Origin: CAZIWX01 sp964543125
GTDB taxonomy: Bacteria; Fidelibacterota; UBA8477
Reading direction: 5' to 3'
Assembly (NCBI GenBank): GCA_964543125.1
Contig: CAZIWX010000008.1
Location: forward strand, 1-46,253
DNA length: 46,253 bases
Shown here in pieces: positions 1-8,514 of this stretch. A model generated the notes under the pieces. It saw nothing but the letters and a program-made list of their open reading frames with translations, was not told the origin of the DNA and did no database searches. Position 1 is the first letter of the stretch. Each line of letters begins with the position of its first letter. A program made the translations under genes and the position numbers.

Positions 1-15
1 GGGGGGGGGGGGGGG
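1..15. other. Poly-G run at the window edge
   Basis: The first 15 bases are all G. A homopolymer exactly at the end of the sequence, with mixed-composition DNA right after it, looks like an assembly or sequencing artefact (two-colour chemistry writes missing signal as G) rather than biology. It marks the likely contig end. Confidence 0.75.
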
Positions 16-83
16 TACAGCATCAGATGGGAAGGCTCATGAGTGGACTCCTGAGGGATTTAGTCGTTACCTACGATGTTTGG

Positions 84-293
84 TTAGCGACCCTGAAGCT
101 TTGGCATAGCATCCCGTCCCCTGGTCTGCTTTAAATGTCGTGCCACAAAGAGTACGTCCACCGGCTCAGCACCGATGGTTTTTTTCGGCGCCAATCCGCT
201 GCGGCCCTGAATGTCCGATCGGAAGGTGGCACAACTGGTGACCAGCAGGAGGCTGAGTAAGACCACGATAAAATGGAAGTTAATCGTTTTCAT
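84..293 (-). CDS. Small predicted lipoprotein, unknown function (69 aa)
   Basis: The product starts with a basic N-terminus and a hydrophobic stretch ending in a lipobox (LVTSC), with Cys21 as the lipidation site, so an envelope lipoprotein is predicted. I chose the ATG at 293 because GAAGGGA lies 5-6 nt upstream; the open frame extends to 449, but that extension has no ribosome site and reads like noncoding sequence. The mature part is only about 48 residues, basic at its end, with no recognised domain. It is transcribed divergently from the sugar symporter gene. It may be a stand-alone small lipoprotein or the remnant of a longer one; the frame closes with TAA, so it is not cut by the window edge. 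Confidence 0.55.
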   Translation of the reverse strand: MKTINFHFIVVLLSLLLVTSCATFRSDIQGRSGLAPKKTIGAEPVDVLFVARHLKQTRGRDAMPKLQGR

Positions 294-817
294 TTTTATC
301 CCTTCGATTAATAAATGGCTTTCAGTATTCATGTTCACAGCCCGCGGCGCCCGTTCGCATCCGCAGGATAAAAATATAGTAGCTCCGTCTGTGAAAGTCA
401 TCTGACAAGCGGCCCCCCTCCCGGCGCTTTTAAAATTAGGCCAAGTCATTTTTTATGGTATTTGTTACCCGGGAAAAAGGCTTAAAATAAACCAGACTGT
501 TTGACAGGCATATTTTACATATCTTACGTGGTTCCCGGTAGCTGATCCCAAAGCGTACCTGTCCGTGAACAGATTCAGTCCGAAGAACAGGCCACCGGAA
601 ATAAAAAGCAAATCGGCATTGCAATAGGCTTTTTAAGAAACTGCCCGCTGTTATTCCGCTTGTATGCGACTCGTTTCAGATTTAAAATCAACCACCGCTA
701 AAACACATTCGGCAATGCGTGGACCGGTCGTGAACCAGCATTAAGCGCTATAAACGCCCGGCGCCAGGGCCCTTGTTTTCCCGGATATATCACCGCTAAC
801 CCTTACAAGGAAAAATC
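294..817. other. Gene-free divergent intergenic region
   Basis: About 520 bases separate the divergent lipoprotein and symporter genes. Open frames here are short, lack ribosome sites and show no recognisable protein. A TTGACA at about 499-504 could be a -35 element, but no well-spaced -10 follows, so I do not call a promoter. An AAGGA ribosome site at about 807-811 serves the symporter. Confidence 0.5.
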
Positions 818-2158
818 ATGAACTACAAGTTGCCATTGAAACTGAAGATCGGATACGGGCTTGGAGATATTGGGAACAATATCTTCATTGTAACGACCGG
901 CATGTTTCTACTCTTTTTCATGACCAATATCCTGCATGTCGAACCCGCTCTGGCGGGCCTGGCGCTTCTCTTACCAAAACTCTGGGATGTTGTTTCGGAC
1001 CCGATCATGGGTGCAATTTCGGATGTTACCCATTCCCGTTGGGGGCGCCGCCGGCCGTATCTGCTATTTGCCTCGATACCCTTCGGATTGATATTTTTCA
1101 TCCTGTTCATCGCACCAAATACCCAAACGGAAATCACCACCGCTGTCTGGGTGGGTTCCATGTTCGCTTTGACCTGCACCGCTTTTACGGTTTACAATAT
1201 TCCCTATTCCGCCATGGTGGCTGAAATGACTGCTGATTACAATGAACGGATGTCCATCACCTCTTTCAGAATGGTTGGCTCCTCGGTAGGTGTTTTACTG
1301 GCAGGTGGACTGGCTATGCCGCTGGTGGAATTCGGGGGCGGGGGAGTTGCCGGATTCCGGCTGATGGGTATGCTGCTGGGCGGGCTGATCACGTTTTTTT
1401 GCTTGGCTGGTTTTTGGGGAACAAAAAAGGCCAACACGATCGCGGCCGTTGAACCTAAAATGCCTTTTAGTGAACAGGTTAAAATTGCGTTCCGGAACAC
1501 CCCTTTCAAACGGTTAATGACGATGTATTTTCTCCAATCACTGGCGATTGGCATTTTAATGGCAGGACAGATCTATTATGTCAAATATGTCATGGGTATG
1601 CCGGACGCTTATGTGGGCATCATCTCCGCGGTTTTATTCATCACCGCGATTGGATTCATACCGGTTTGGGTCCGCGTGGGAACCCGGCGGGGAAAAATCA
1701 GAGCCTATAAAATCGGGATCACCATCCTGGCGGTGATGTTATTATCTCTGCTGTTCACACCATCCACCCAACCGGTGATTTTCTTCCTTCAGATGTTCAT
1801 TTTGGGCATCGGCTTTTCCAGCTTTCAACTATTCCCTTTTTCCATGCTGCCTGATACCATTGAATCCGATGAACTCCAATCCGGCTTGCGCCGGGAAGGC
1901 GTTTTTTCGGGGGTCTGGGCCAGCGGTCAAAAGACGGCTTATGCCCTGGGCCCCGGTTTGATCGGATTCACCCTGTCCGTATCCGGTTTTACGGATGCAG
2001 TGGAGCAACCGGAATCCGTTGTCACGGGAATCCGCCTGATCTTTTGCGTGGTTACAACCCTGTTATTCCTGCTCAGCCTGATTCCGTTCCGGCGCTATGA
2101 TTTGACCGAAAGCCGGTTCTCTGAAATCAAAGCCAACATCCGGGCGACGATGGAGTAA
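818..2158 (+). CDS. GPH-family sugar:cation symporter (MFS superfamily)
   Basis: The 446-residue protein has about twelve hydrophobic segments and reads as a glycoside-pentoside-hexuronide:cation symporter (MelB/XynP/GusB relatives). These inner-membrane carriers take up sugars or glycosides with Na+ or H+. The family signature between TM2 and TM3 is clear: DPIMGAISD around residues 61-69, followed by the basic RWGRRRP at 74-80. The acidic residue of the DP motif (D61) is in the position expected for cation coupling. The start is well supported by AAGGA seven bases before the ATG. No sugar-hydrolase or regulator gene lies next to it, so the substrate cannot be read from context. It appears monocistronic, with greA starting 217 bases downstream. 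Confidence 0.85.
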   Translation: MNYKLPLKLKIGYGLGDIGNNIFIVTTGMFLLFFMTNILHVEPALAGLALLLPKLWDVVSDPIMGAISDVTHSRWGRRRPYLLFASIPFGLIFFILFIAPNTQTEITTAVWVGSMFALTCTAFTVYNIPYSAMVAEMTADYNERMSITSFRMVGSSVGVLLAGGLAMPLVEFGGGGVAGFRLMGMLLGGLITFFCLAGFWGTKKANTIAAVEPKMPFSEQVKIAFRNTPFKRLMTMYFLQSLAIGILMAGQIYYVKYVMGMPDAYVGIISAVLFITAIGFIPVWVRVGTRRGKIRAYKIGITILAVMLLSLLFTPSTQPVIFFLQMFILGIGFSSFQLFPFSMLPDTIESDELQSGLRREGVFSGVWASGQKTAYALGPGLIGFTLSVSGFTDAVEQPESVVTGIRLIFCVVTTLLFLLSLIPFRRYDLTESRFSEIKANIRATME

Positions 2159-2375
2159 AGCACTGATAATCAGGTACGGTTAAAGCACTATAAAAGGCGT
2201 GGTCTTCAATACTCCCTGGAATACCAAATGATTGTCGTTTCACCGTCACGGGCTTTATAATGTGAATCGTCAGCAACCGGTGGGAAGATAAGGTTCGAAA
2301 AATGTACTTTGAGTTGTACAATAATCAGGAATTAAGAGCTCGTGTCACGTACCGGAACCACCAACAGGAAATACC

Positions 2376-2834
2376 ATGATTTACCGCAAAACTTATAACC
2401 TGGTGAGAGAGCAGATTCGTCAGCTTCAGGCAGATATTAAGCAGAACAGCAAGGACATCAAGCGGGCGTCGGATTTTGGTGATTTAAAAGAAAATGCCGA
2501 GTACCACGCCGCCAAGGAAACTCAGGTGCTGCTCCACAACAAGCTTCATCGCTTCGAACAGTACCTCAACAACGAGATCGTTGAACCGTCGAAGGACAAC
2601 CCCAGCCAGGTGGCCTTCGGAACCCGGGTAACCTATACCGACGGATCTGAAACACTGACGGTGGCAGTCGCCGGCGCGGCTGAGTATGAGCTGGAGTTAT
2701 TCGATTATATTTGTACGACAACCTCACCCTTGGGTAAACAGATACTGGGCAAGCGTAAAGGCGACACGCTCCTGGTGAAGATGCCGGTGGGCGAGAAAAA
2801 GCTTACCATTCTTGATATTCAACCTTTGGAGTGA
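2376..2834 (+). CDS. greA: Transcript cleavage/elongation factor GreA/GreB
   Basis: This 152-residue protein has the two-domain Gre architecture. An N-terminal coiled coil (about 1-75) carries the tip motif DFGDLKENAEY at 33-43, whose acidic residues D36 and E39 reach the RNA polymerase active site. A C-terminal FKBP-like domain (about 80-152) contains the SPLGKQILGKRKGD segment. Gre factors stimulate cleavage of backtracked nascent RNA and rescue stalled polymerase. The length is normal for GreA (158 in E. coli). A CAGGAA ribosome site precedes the ATG. The symbol greA rather than greB is a best guess from the DLKENAEYHAAKE tip. Confidence 0.88.
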   Translation: MIYRKTYNLVREQIRQLQADIKQNSKDIKRASDFGDLKENAEYHAAKETQVLLHNKLHRFEQYLNNEIVEPSKDNPSQVAFGTRVTYTDGSETLTVAVAGAAEYELELFDYICTTTSPLGKQILGKRKGDTLLVKMPVGEKKLTILDIQPLE

Positions 2835-2860
2835 GTAGCGCTGGCTCGACAGGTGAGCAG

Positions 2861-3412
2861 CTAAGATTTATTAGGCGTCCGGGCTGCTGCCCACTCCCCC
2901 CGCAATAATCCATACCGCAACTCATCCAGAACTACCCCGCGTTTAACCACCGCGTTTCGTAAACGGCCTTCCAGTATGAATCCATTTTTCTTTAATACGT
3001 TCGCGGAAGACGGATTAGAGGAGTAAACACCGGCGAACAGCTTGATGAGGTGGGTGTTTTCGAAGGCGTAATTCACCAGGGTTTTCACCGCCCGGGTTGC
3101 GATCCCCTTACCCCAAAAAGGGACACCCAGCCAATAACCGATTTCAGCACTAAAGCGATAGACATCGTCCAGGGAGTGGATTCCGGCGCCACCGATCAAT
3201 TGATCCCGTGCGGTAATGGCAAAGATCATCGGGTTTGCACTCCCCGCCATTTTACCAAGCCATTCTTCAGCGGCTTCCGGGGTATAGGGATAAGGAAAAC
3301 CATCCCGGAGATTGGCTGAAACTTTGGCATTATTGCCCAGCCGGGTCAGTCGCGCCTTGTCGGATGCCTGGAAGGATCGCAGGGCATATTGATCATCTAT
3401 GGGCAGGATCAT
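2861..3412 (-). CDS. GNAT N-acetyltransferase, RimJ/RimL-like
   Basis: The 183-residue product is a GCN5-related acetyltransferase of the type that acetylates protein N-termini or small molecules. The acetyl-CoA loop PFWGKGIATRAV (about residues 95-106) and the following NPSSANVLKKNGF segment, typical of the RimL branch, are visible. The open frame begins at 3565, but its first 51 codons overlap the upstream SRPBCC gene and are not GNAT-like. The ATG at 3412 lies seven bases after that gene's stop and is the sensible start. The pair is probably co-transcribed. The substrate is not predictable. Confidence 0.82.
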   Translation of the reverse strand: MILPIDDQYALRSFQASDKARLTRLGNNAKVSANLRDGFPYPYTPEAAEEWLGKMAGSANPMIFAITARDQLIGGAGIHSLDDVYRFSAEIGYWLGVPFWGKGIATRAVKTLVNYAFENTHLIKLFAGVYSSNPSSANVLKKNGFILEGRLRNAVVKRGVVLDELRYGLLRGEWAAARTPNKS

Positions 3413-3419
3413 GGATCGG

Positions 3420-3842
3420 TTAGTTGCCCTGGTAGGGACGACCCTCGCCTTTTTCGCAATACTCTTTAAGGCTGGAAAGATAATAAGCCCAATTATAGCT
3501 GCAGGACGCGAAAAAATCCGTCTCCTCACGCCAACCGGTTTGGGAAAAGCGTAGTTCGCTGCCACCGGTTACCCGTGTAAGCTCAAAGGAAAAATGGGTA
3601 TCAATCCATTCTTCGTCTCCCTGAACACAGGTCCAGGAAACTTTGTCCGGCGACTTAAGCTCATCAATCCGCATTTCGTTATGAAACCGATTGCCGAAGT
3701 CGAACACGGCCATTGATCCGGGTTCCGGCTGTGCTTTGGCGCCTTCGGTCCACCAGGCCCGTAGCCCTTCTTCCTCTGTCAGGGCCTGGAAAATACGCTC
3801 CGGTGTCGCATTGATCGTCAGCAGATGGCGGATAGCAGACAT
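3420..3842 (-). CDS. SRPBCC (AHSA1-like) domain protein
   Basis: A 140-residue START/Bet v1-like single-domain protein. It has the N-terminal pattern ATPERIFQALTEEEGLRAWW (residues 13-32) and a C-terminal helix with SLKEYCEKG, both characteristic of the AHSA1/polyketide-cyclase-like SRPBCC proteins of bacteria. These bind hydrophobic ligands or act as uncharacterised cytosolic factors; no enzymatic residue can be assigned. A strong GGGAGGG lies four bases before the ATG. It is the first gene of a two-gene unit with the GNAT acetyltransferase. Confidence 0.82.
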   Translation of the reverse strand: MSAIRHLLTINATPERIFQALTEEEGLRAWWTEGAKAQPEPGSMAVFDFGNRFHNEMRIDELKSPDKVSWTCVQGDEEWIDTHFSFELTRVTGGSELRFSQTGWREETDFFASCSYNWAYYLSSLKEYCEKGEGRPYQGN

Positions 3843-3965
3843 GATCCCTCCCTCGGTTTGAAATATGATGCGGTTTAAACTAAGGGATTTTTTTCAACAT
3901 CACCAAATTGAATTCGCTTTAATCCCGGCCTGTTCTTATGGCTCGACAGGTTTATCTTTCGGGCC

Positions 3966-4532
3966 ATGTTGATCCGGGAAAAAATCGTTCGGGATGCCGT
4001 CCTGGGAAAGATCCGCTATGTGTCGAGTGTCCGGGCGCAACGACTGAATCTTGTGGTAAAAGGGGCTCATCTGGTCCGGGTTGCCGTACCGCGGCGCGTC
4101 TCTTTTAGCGTGGCTGAAAAATTTGTGTCCACCCACCGAAACTGGATCATCAGGCATGAGCAAAAACTGGTGAACAGTAAAAAGGAACGTTCCCCCACCC
4201 TGGTTCCGTTGCCCGAGGATATCCCCGCCGCCGCCCAGCGCTTATTTCAGCGGTTGGTGAGCCTGGCCGATAAATATCAGTTCACCTTCCGGCAGGTTAC
4301 CTTCCGGAATCAAAAAACGCGGTGGGGAAGTTGTTCGCGGCAGAACAACATTAATCTGAATTTGAAAATTGCCCAACTACCCGATCATTTACGGGATTAC
4401 ATCCTACTCCATGAGCTGGTACATACCCGGGAAAAGAATCATGGCCCCGGGTTTTGGCAATTATTGGATACCGCGACTAATTCCCGGGGAAAAGTTTACG
4501 CCAAGGAATTACGCCGTTATCGATTGGTATAA
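3966..4532 (+). CDS. YgjP-like zinc metallopeptidase domain protein (DUF45)
   Basis: The 188-residue protein belongs to the YgjP/DUF45 family, related to WLM/SprT-type zincins. It shows WGSCS at 120-124 and the zinc site HELVH at 149-153 (H149, E150, H153), with the third ligand H159 in NHGPGFW. E. coli YgjP has been reported as a UTP pyrophosphatase-like or metallopeptidase-fold protein, so the physiological role is open. It is divergent from the SRPBCC gene, with about 120 bases between them. Its length is somewhat short for the family (usually 220-240), mostly at the N-terminus. The ribosome site is weak. Confidence 0.82.
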   Translation: MLIREKIVRDAVLGKIRYVSSVRAQRLNLVVKGAHLVRVAVPRRVSFSVAEKFVSTHRNWIIRHEQKLVNSKKERSPTLVPLPEDIPAAAQRLFQRLVSLADKYQFTFRQVTFRNQKTRWGSCSRQNNINLNLKIAQLPDHLRDYILLHELVHTREKNHGPGFWQLLDTATNSRGKVYAKELRRYRLV

Positions 4533-4917
4533 AACGGTTAGCGCTGAAAACCGGAAAAAATTGGCTTTTCACTGACCATTTCAAACCCGTCAGGAGCCGG
4601 GCCTGCTTTGAAGCACAACCTGAAGGCTGAATATCGATTAACGAATGATGATTTATGATGTGGCATAAAAACTTCTTGCTTCTGCAATCGCTGATCGGTG
4701 TTCGCTATTCAGAAAACAGGTGTTATAGCTTTAAAAACCGTTCCCGTCATTTTCCTGACCGGACAGATTGCGGGATTTAAAGGGTTTAAAAGAAGGGTTC
4801 ACCGCAATATCCAATGCCTGAATAATAAAGTTGGAATCATAACGGTTATGGTGAATAAAAAAAGTTCCATCACCCAGACCTTCAGGGCTGGGATTAAGAA
4901 AAATATAATATCTGAAA

Positions 4918-4935
4918 AAGGGCGTTTACGCCCTT
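4918..4935 (-). terminator. Rho-independent terminator candidate on the minus strand
   Basis: Read on the minus strand, AAGGGCG-TAAA-CGCCCTT forms a perfect 7-bp stem with a 4-base loop. The stem's last T residues run into a TTTTT tract. The nearest minus-strand gene end is the NapC/NirT-like cytochrome at 5510, about 575 bases upstream in transcription direction. It would either end a long 3' UTR or belong to an unrecognised short transcript. Confidence 0.5.
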
Positions 4936-5199
4936 CACAAGAGAAAGGATTTCATAAACTTACCTGCCATTATAAAGAATATGGCAAGGAGAATGATATT
5001 AATGTTGATACCGCTAACGGTGAAATCCGGAACCTTACGCAAACCGGTTCCAAACCCGGTCTGCCCCTATCAACACCTTACAATTTATAAGAATGATGCC
5101 TGTTTTGGGGAAAATCTCCGGGATTGAGTCTGTTCAGGAACGAACAAAACTATTTTTTCACCTGTTTCCCGGCCCTGCCGCCGCCGGACGAAGATGGAT

Positions 5200-5230
5200 T
5201 CGTACTCGCGCTCGTGCTCGTACTCGTGCT
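5200..5230. repeat. Imperfect hexamer repeat (NNCTCG)n
   Basis: Five consecutive copies of a six-base unit, tactcg/cgctcg/tgctcg/tactcg/tgct, form a short periodic tract in otherwise gene-free DNA. No open frame of note uses it. Confidence 0.6.
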
Positions 5231-5509
5231 ATGTAATCAGAAAGGGCTTGATCGTCTTTTAAAACTTCATGATCTGTTGTAACGCCGTGAACAGCGTACG
5301 ATCTTGTTTCTAGCTTTTGATCCCGGCCCTGAATGACCGGGCTACTGAAAAAAAAGAAGATAACGAATTTTGGATGATTCCAGGTACGCGTTATTGCGCT
5401 GAGCTAAAAGAAGAATGCTCTTGGGATATAGTAAAACAGACCGCCGCCCACGAGGGGAAATGGCCCCTTTTCCGGGAAAATTTTGGAAAAAGATTATTCG
5501 TGACAGGTG

Positions 5510-7003
5510 TCATTTGTTGAAAGACTGGAGAAATTCTTCTCGCAGATATTCATGCATCGCCCCTTCACGTTCGCCCGGCCTAACCGGTACCAGGTTGGCG
5601 AAGGGTTCGTCCTGCTGGAACGCCAGGATTGAATGGCAGGTGGTGCATTCATTGAGAACATTGTTTCCATCATTATCCACCATATCCAGATTATGACACC
5701 GGAAACAACCCAGGTCGGTTTCATGTCCGATATGGTTGGGGTAAGAGCCCCAGGTCACATTCATGCCGGGGTGGATATTGCGGCGATAAATTTCCTGCAC
5801 CACGGCAATTGCGCTGTCGATGACGTCCAAGCGCTCACCGGCCAGCTCCGGATCGTAATGCTTATAAAACCCCGTAAGGTGTTCTGCAATCCCGGCAATA
5901 GCACTCGCTTTGTCCGGGTAATTGCGGGTTAGGGCAGCCAATGCTTCCCGTTTCAGATAAGGTAGTGTACGGGGTAGTAAACCTTCGTTAAAACGGCGGT
6001 CGATGGCTTTGTCCGGCAATTCATAAATGTGAGTTGCCCGGTTGTGGCAATCAATACAGTCCAGCACCCGTTTTTCTTGGACCGGCGTGTCCTGGCCGTA
6101 GCGGCGATTATGGTAGCGTTTATAGCTGCCGTCGGGTTGTTTCGCCTCTACCCAAAGGATCTTTTCGCGCTTGTCGTCCAGTGTGGCGTACCGGACTTCA
6201 TTCTGGGTGGCAATGTGCCAGTGAATGCCGCTGGCCTGTCCACTATCCTCGCCTGACCCGACTTTCAAATTTAATGTGGTGTATTTGGGTGTATTGTTTT
6301 TGTCCATTTGATATCGGACAATCGTTTTCAGCCGGGTACCATGGAATTTTGCGGGCCAATGACATTTTTCGCAGGTTTCCCGGGCGGGCCGCAATTGATG
6401 GACGGGCGCCGGAATTGGCCGCTTGTAAAGTTCGAATGTGACGGAAATCATTTGCCAGGTTCCGTTGATTTTAGAATCGATCAAGGCGCCCACGCCTTCA
6501 CCCACGTGACAGTCAACGCATTTAACGTGGGCGTGGGGCGAATCTTGATAAGTGGCCCACTCGGGACCCATTACACTATGGCAGGCGGTTCCACAAAACG
6601 CCGGCTTTTCCATGAAATGCAACATCTGGACACTGGCGGCGCCCAGGATGGTTACATTTGCGATTGTGAGGATGGCAACGGTTCGGATCAGCTTGGAACC
6701 AAAAGCTTTGGGTCGTAAGTCATCCGGATGGAATCGTTCGTAAAGCAATTCTCGCGTGGACTTGCCGGTCTGCCGCATATACTGCCACCAACCGAATGGA
6801 ATCAGCAGTAATCCCAGAACAAACAGACTGGGAAAAGCCAGATAGGTGATCAATCCAATGTAGGCATTATTCAGCAAGCCCAGGAGAGTGAATACCTGGA
6901 AAATACTGAACATAACAAAAGACGTGGTTACCAGGGTAACCCCGGCCTTGGCAATCCAGTTGGAAGCCAGTCCGCGTAAAAAATTAGTAATTGTTTGGCG
7001 CAT
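5510..7003 (-). CDS. Membrane NapC/NirT-type multiheme cytochrome c (six haem motifs)
   Basis: The 497-residue protein is a quinol-oxidising type membrane cytochrome. Three hydrophobic segments lie at about 20-44, 47-73 and 106-130. A periplasmic multihaem part follows, with sites at 137-142, 162-166, 211-215, 316-320, 433-437 and 453-457. The first site is CGTACH, a CX3CH spacing; the other five are CX2CH. The first four fit a NapC/NirT/NrfH-like tetrahaem core, and the last two sit in a C-terminal extension that plain NapC/NrfH (about 160-200 aa) lacks. The start overlaps the end of the octahaem cytochrome gene by 20 bases, so the two are translationally coupled. The likely role is to pass electrons between the menaquinol pool and the octahaem enzyme. 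Confidence 0.85.
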   Translation of the reverse strand: MRQTITNFLRGLASNWIAKAGVTLVTTSFVMFSIFQVFTLLGLLNNAYIGLITYLAFPSLFVLGLLLIPFGWWQYMRQTGKSTRELLYERFHPDDLRPKAFGSKLIRTVAILTIANVTILGAASVQMLHFMEKPAFCGTACHSVMGPEWATYQDSPHAHVKCVDCHVGEGVGALIDSKINGTWQMISVTFELYKRPIPAPVHQLRPARETCEKCHWPAKFHGTRLKTIVRYQMDKNNTPKYTTLNLKVGSGEDSGQASGIHWHIATQNEVRYATLDDKREKILWVEAKQPDGSYKRYHNRRYGQDTPVQEKRVLDCIDCHNRATHIYELPDKAIDRRFNEGLLPRTLPYLKREALAALTRNYPDKASAIAGIAEHLTGFYKHYDPELAGERLDVIDSAIAVVQEIYRRNIHPGMNVTWGSYPNHIGHETDLGCFRCHNLDMVDNDGNNVLNECTTCHSILAFQQDEPFANLVPVRPGEREGAMHEYLREEFLQSFNK

Positions 7004-8345
7004 CGGCGGCCTGGGTTCCCTTAAACAGGTCTTTGTAAACCTTCAGCATCTCTCCGGACTGAATTTTCTGTTTCAGTTGATCCGTGGATTGATTCATCCA
7101 ATCATGCCTAGGATCATTGGCCAGCAGATTGGTGATGTATTGATTAACTTCCGGATCATTATAGGCTTGGGCCGCCGGTAAAAAAGTGAAGTAGAAGTGC
7201 TTGCCTACTTCATAAATGCCTTTCCACCAGGTATAGTCCGGTCCCATCATGGCGGCGCCATGGCGCGCCCGGCGACCCTCGTGGTGCCATAGCTCCCAAT
7301 AAATCCACTCAATATCGTTGGAAAATTCGGCTTTGTTCCGCAAATCACCGTTTTTCTTCAGGATGGTCATGATCTCTTTGGCTGGCTTGGCAAATTTGAC
7401 ATTATACAGATTTACCACGGCATCGAATTGATAATAATGGCCTTCGATAAAGTCTTTGCCGTGACAGGCCTGACAGACATCCTGCATGTTCTCACGTTTT
7501 TTCCGCCAATTTTCTTTGTGTACGGAAATGACCGGACGGAGGGTCCAGGATAAACGCCGACCCACATCATGGGTTGAAGGCTGTTGCCGGGTAGCCCCCA
7601 TGTGACAAGTAACGCAGGTAGGAGCTTCATAATAATCTTCACCCACGACCCAGCGGTCTGCATTCAGATTTTCTTCGGCGATATGCGTGTAATAGGCAAT
7701 ACCGTGTTTGGATTCGTCATAAATTTCTTTCTGGGGGTGATCCGGACCCAGGTGGCATTTCCCGCAGGTTTCCGGGCGCCGAGCCTGGGCTTTAGAGAAA
7801 GAATGGCGTGAATGGCAGGCATTACAAGCACCTTTGGAACCATCGGGATTGATGCGTCCAACACCAGAATTGGGCCAGCTTGCGCGAGCCAGTTTGTTTG
7901 GAGACTTGGGGTCCAGCTTAACCTTGTTGCCATGACAGCTTTCGCAACCCGCAATTGTCGCAGGCGGACCACCAACCACATTGGCCATATAGGAATCGGC
8001 CGATTCAAGGATTTCACCGGCGGTGGCGTGGAATGAATCGTTTACCTGTTTGTATTCAGTGGGATGGCAGCGGGAGCAATCCTTAGGAGTCACCAGGGTT
8101 GCAATATAAAAATCACCGTGTTTGAACGCATCCGGATCACTTTTTTCCGCGCGATGACAACTGTAGCAGGTTACTCCCATTATCGCATGCTTGGAACCCA
8201 ACCACTGGCGGTATAAACCGGGTGATGTAGCTTTGTGGCACGTCATACAGCGGCCGGTTCCGGCCTGCACATCATCCGCGGCCGGTAAATTCAGGCCGAC
8301 TAATGCGCTGAAAATAATGAGCCACACCCTATATCTCCGTTGCAT
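6984..8345 (-). CDS. Octaheme cytochrome c, hydroxylamine oxidoreductase (HAO)-like
   Basis: A 453-residue periplasmic protein with a signal peptide (about 1-28) and exactly eight CxxCH haem sites at 33, 60, 90, 134, 174, 194, 244 and 291. The segments CGKCHLGPDHPQ (194-205) and YDESKHGI (209-216) are typical of the HAO/octahaem family. A C-terminal three-helix region without haems follows, as in HAO. In nitrifier and anammox HAO, one tyrosine cross-links to the catalytic P460 haem; reductive homologues lack it. Y371 in GPDYTWWKG is where I would look for it, but I cannot align it. Depending on this residue the enzyme may oxidise hydroxylamine or reduce nitrite or hydroxylamine. It is first in a two-gene operon with the NapC/NirT-like cytochrome, a pairing known for reductive HaoA in Campylobacterota. 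AAAGGAG lies upstream of the ATG. Confidence 0.87.
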   Translation of the reverse strand: MQRRYRVWLIIFSALVGLNLPAADDVQAGTGRCMTCHKATSPGLYRQWLGSKHAIMGVTCYSCHRAEKSDPDAFKHGDFYIATLVTPKDCSRCHPTEYKQVNDSFHATAGEILESADSYMANVVGGPPATIAGCESCHGNKVKLDPKSPNKLARASWPNSGVGRINPDGSKGACNACHSRHSFSKAQARRPETCGKCHLGPDHPQKEIYDESKHGIAYYTHIAEENLNADRWVVGEDYYEAPTCVTCHMGATRQQPSTHDVGRRLSWTLRPVISVHKENWRKKRENMQDVCQACHGKDFIEGHYYQFDAVVNLYNVKFAKPAKEIMTILKKNGDLRNKAEFSNDIEWIYWELWHHEGRRARHGAAMMGPDYTWWKGIYEVGKHFYFTFLPAAQAYNDPEVNQYITNLLANDPRHDWMNQSTDQLKQKIQSGEMLKVYKDLFKGTQAADAPNNY

Positions 8346-8514
8346 ACCCTTAATCTCCTTTCGATCAAAACACGCTTCGTTTTAACCACGGCCATTGCCG
8401 ATAATAATATTTGTCAATGCGAACCATTCGCTCAGCTCAGTGAAGCACTAATTGTGCCATTTTGGACATCCAGGTTGGTAAACACACTCCCTGGAGACCG
8501 CCGGCATGGCTTTT

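Larger units (their letters stand above)
4533..5509. other. Nearly 1 kb without a convincing gene
   Basis: No frame here gives a recognisable protein. The longest (4698-5090 on the plus strand) lacks a ribosome site and has no family features. The region holds a minus-strand hairpin with a T tract (4918-4935) and a short hexamer-periodic repeat (5200-5230). It sits between the convergent ends of the YgjP-like gene and the multiheme cytochrome operon, so it may be a long 3' region or decayed sequence. Confidence 0.55.

Noticed and set aside
1..15. Poly-G run as a biological element
   Set aside because: Its position exactly at the sequence end and its purity point to a sequencing or assembly artefact.
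4698..5090. 130-codon open frame on the plus strand
   Set aside because: There is no ribosome site, no recognisable domain, and the composition resembles noncoding DNA. It also runs across the terminator hairpin at 4918.
5317..5520. 67-codon open frame on the plus strand before the cytochrome operon
   Set aside because: It overlaps the end of the cytochrome gene, lacks a ribosome site and resembles nothing known.
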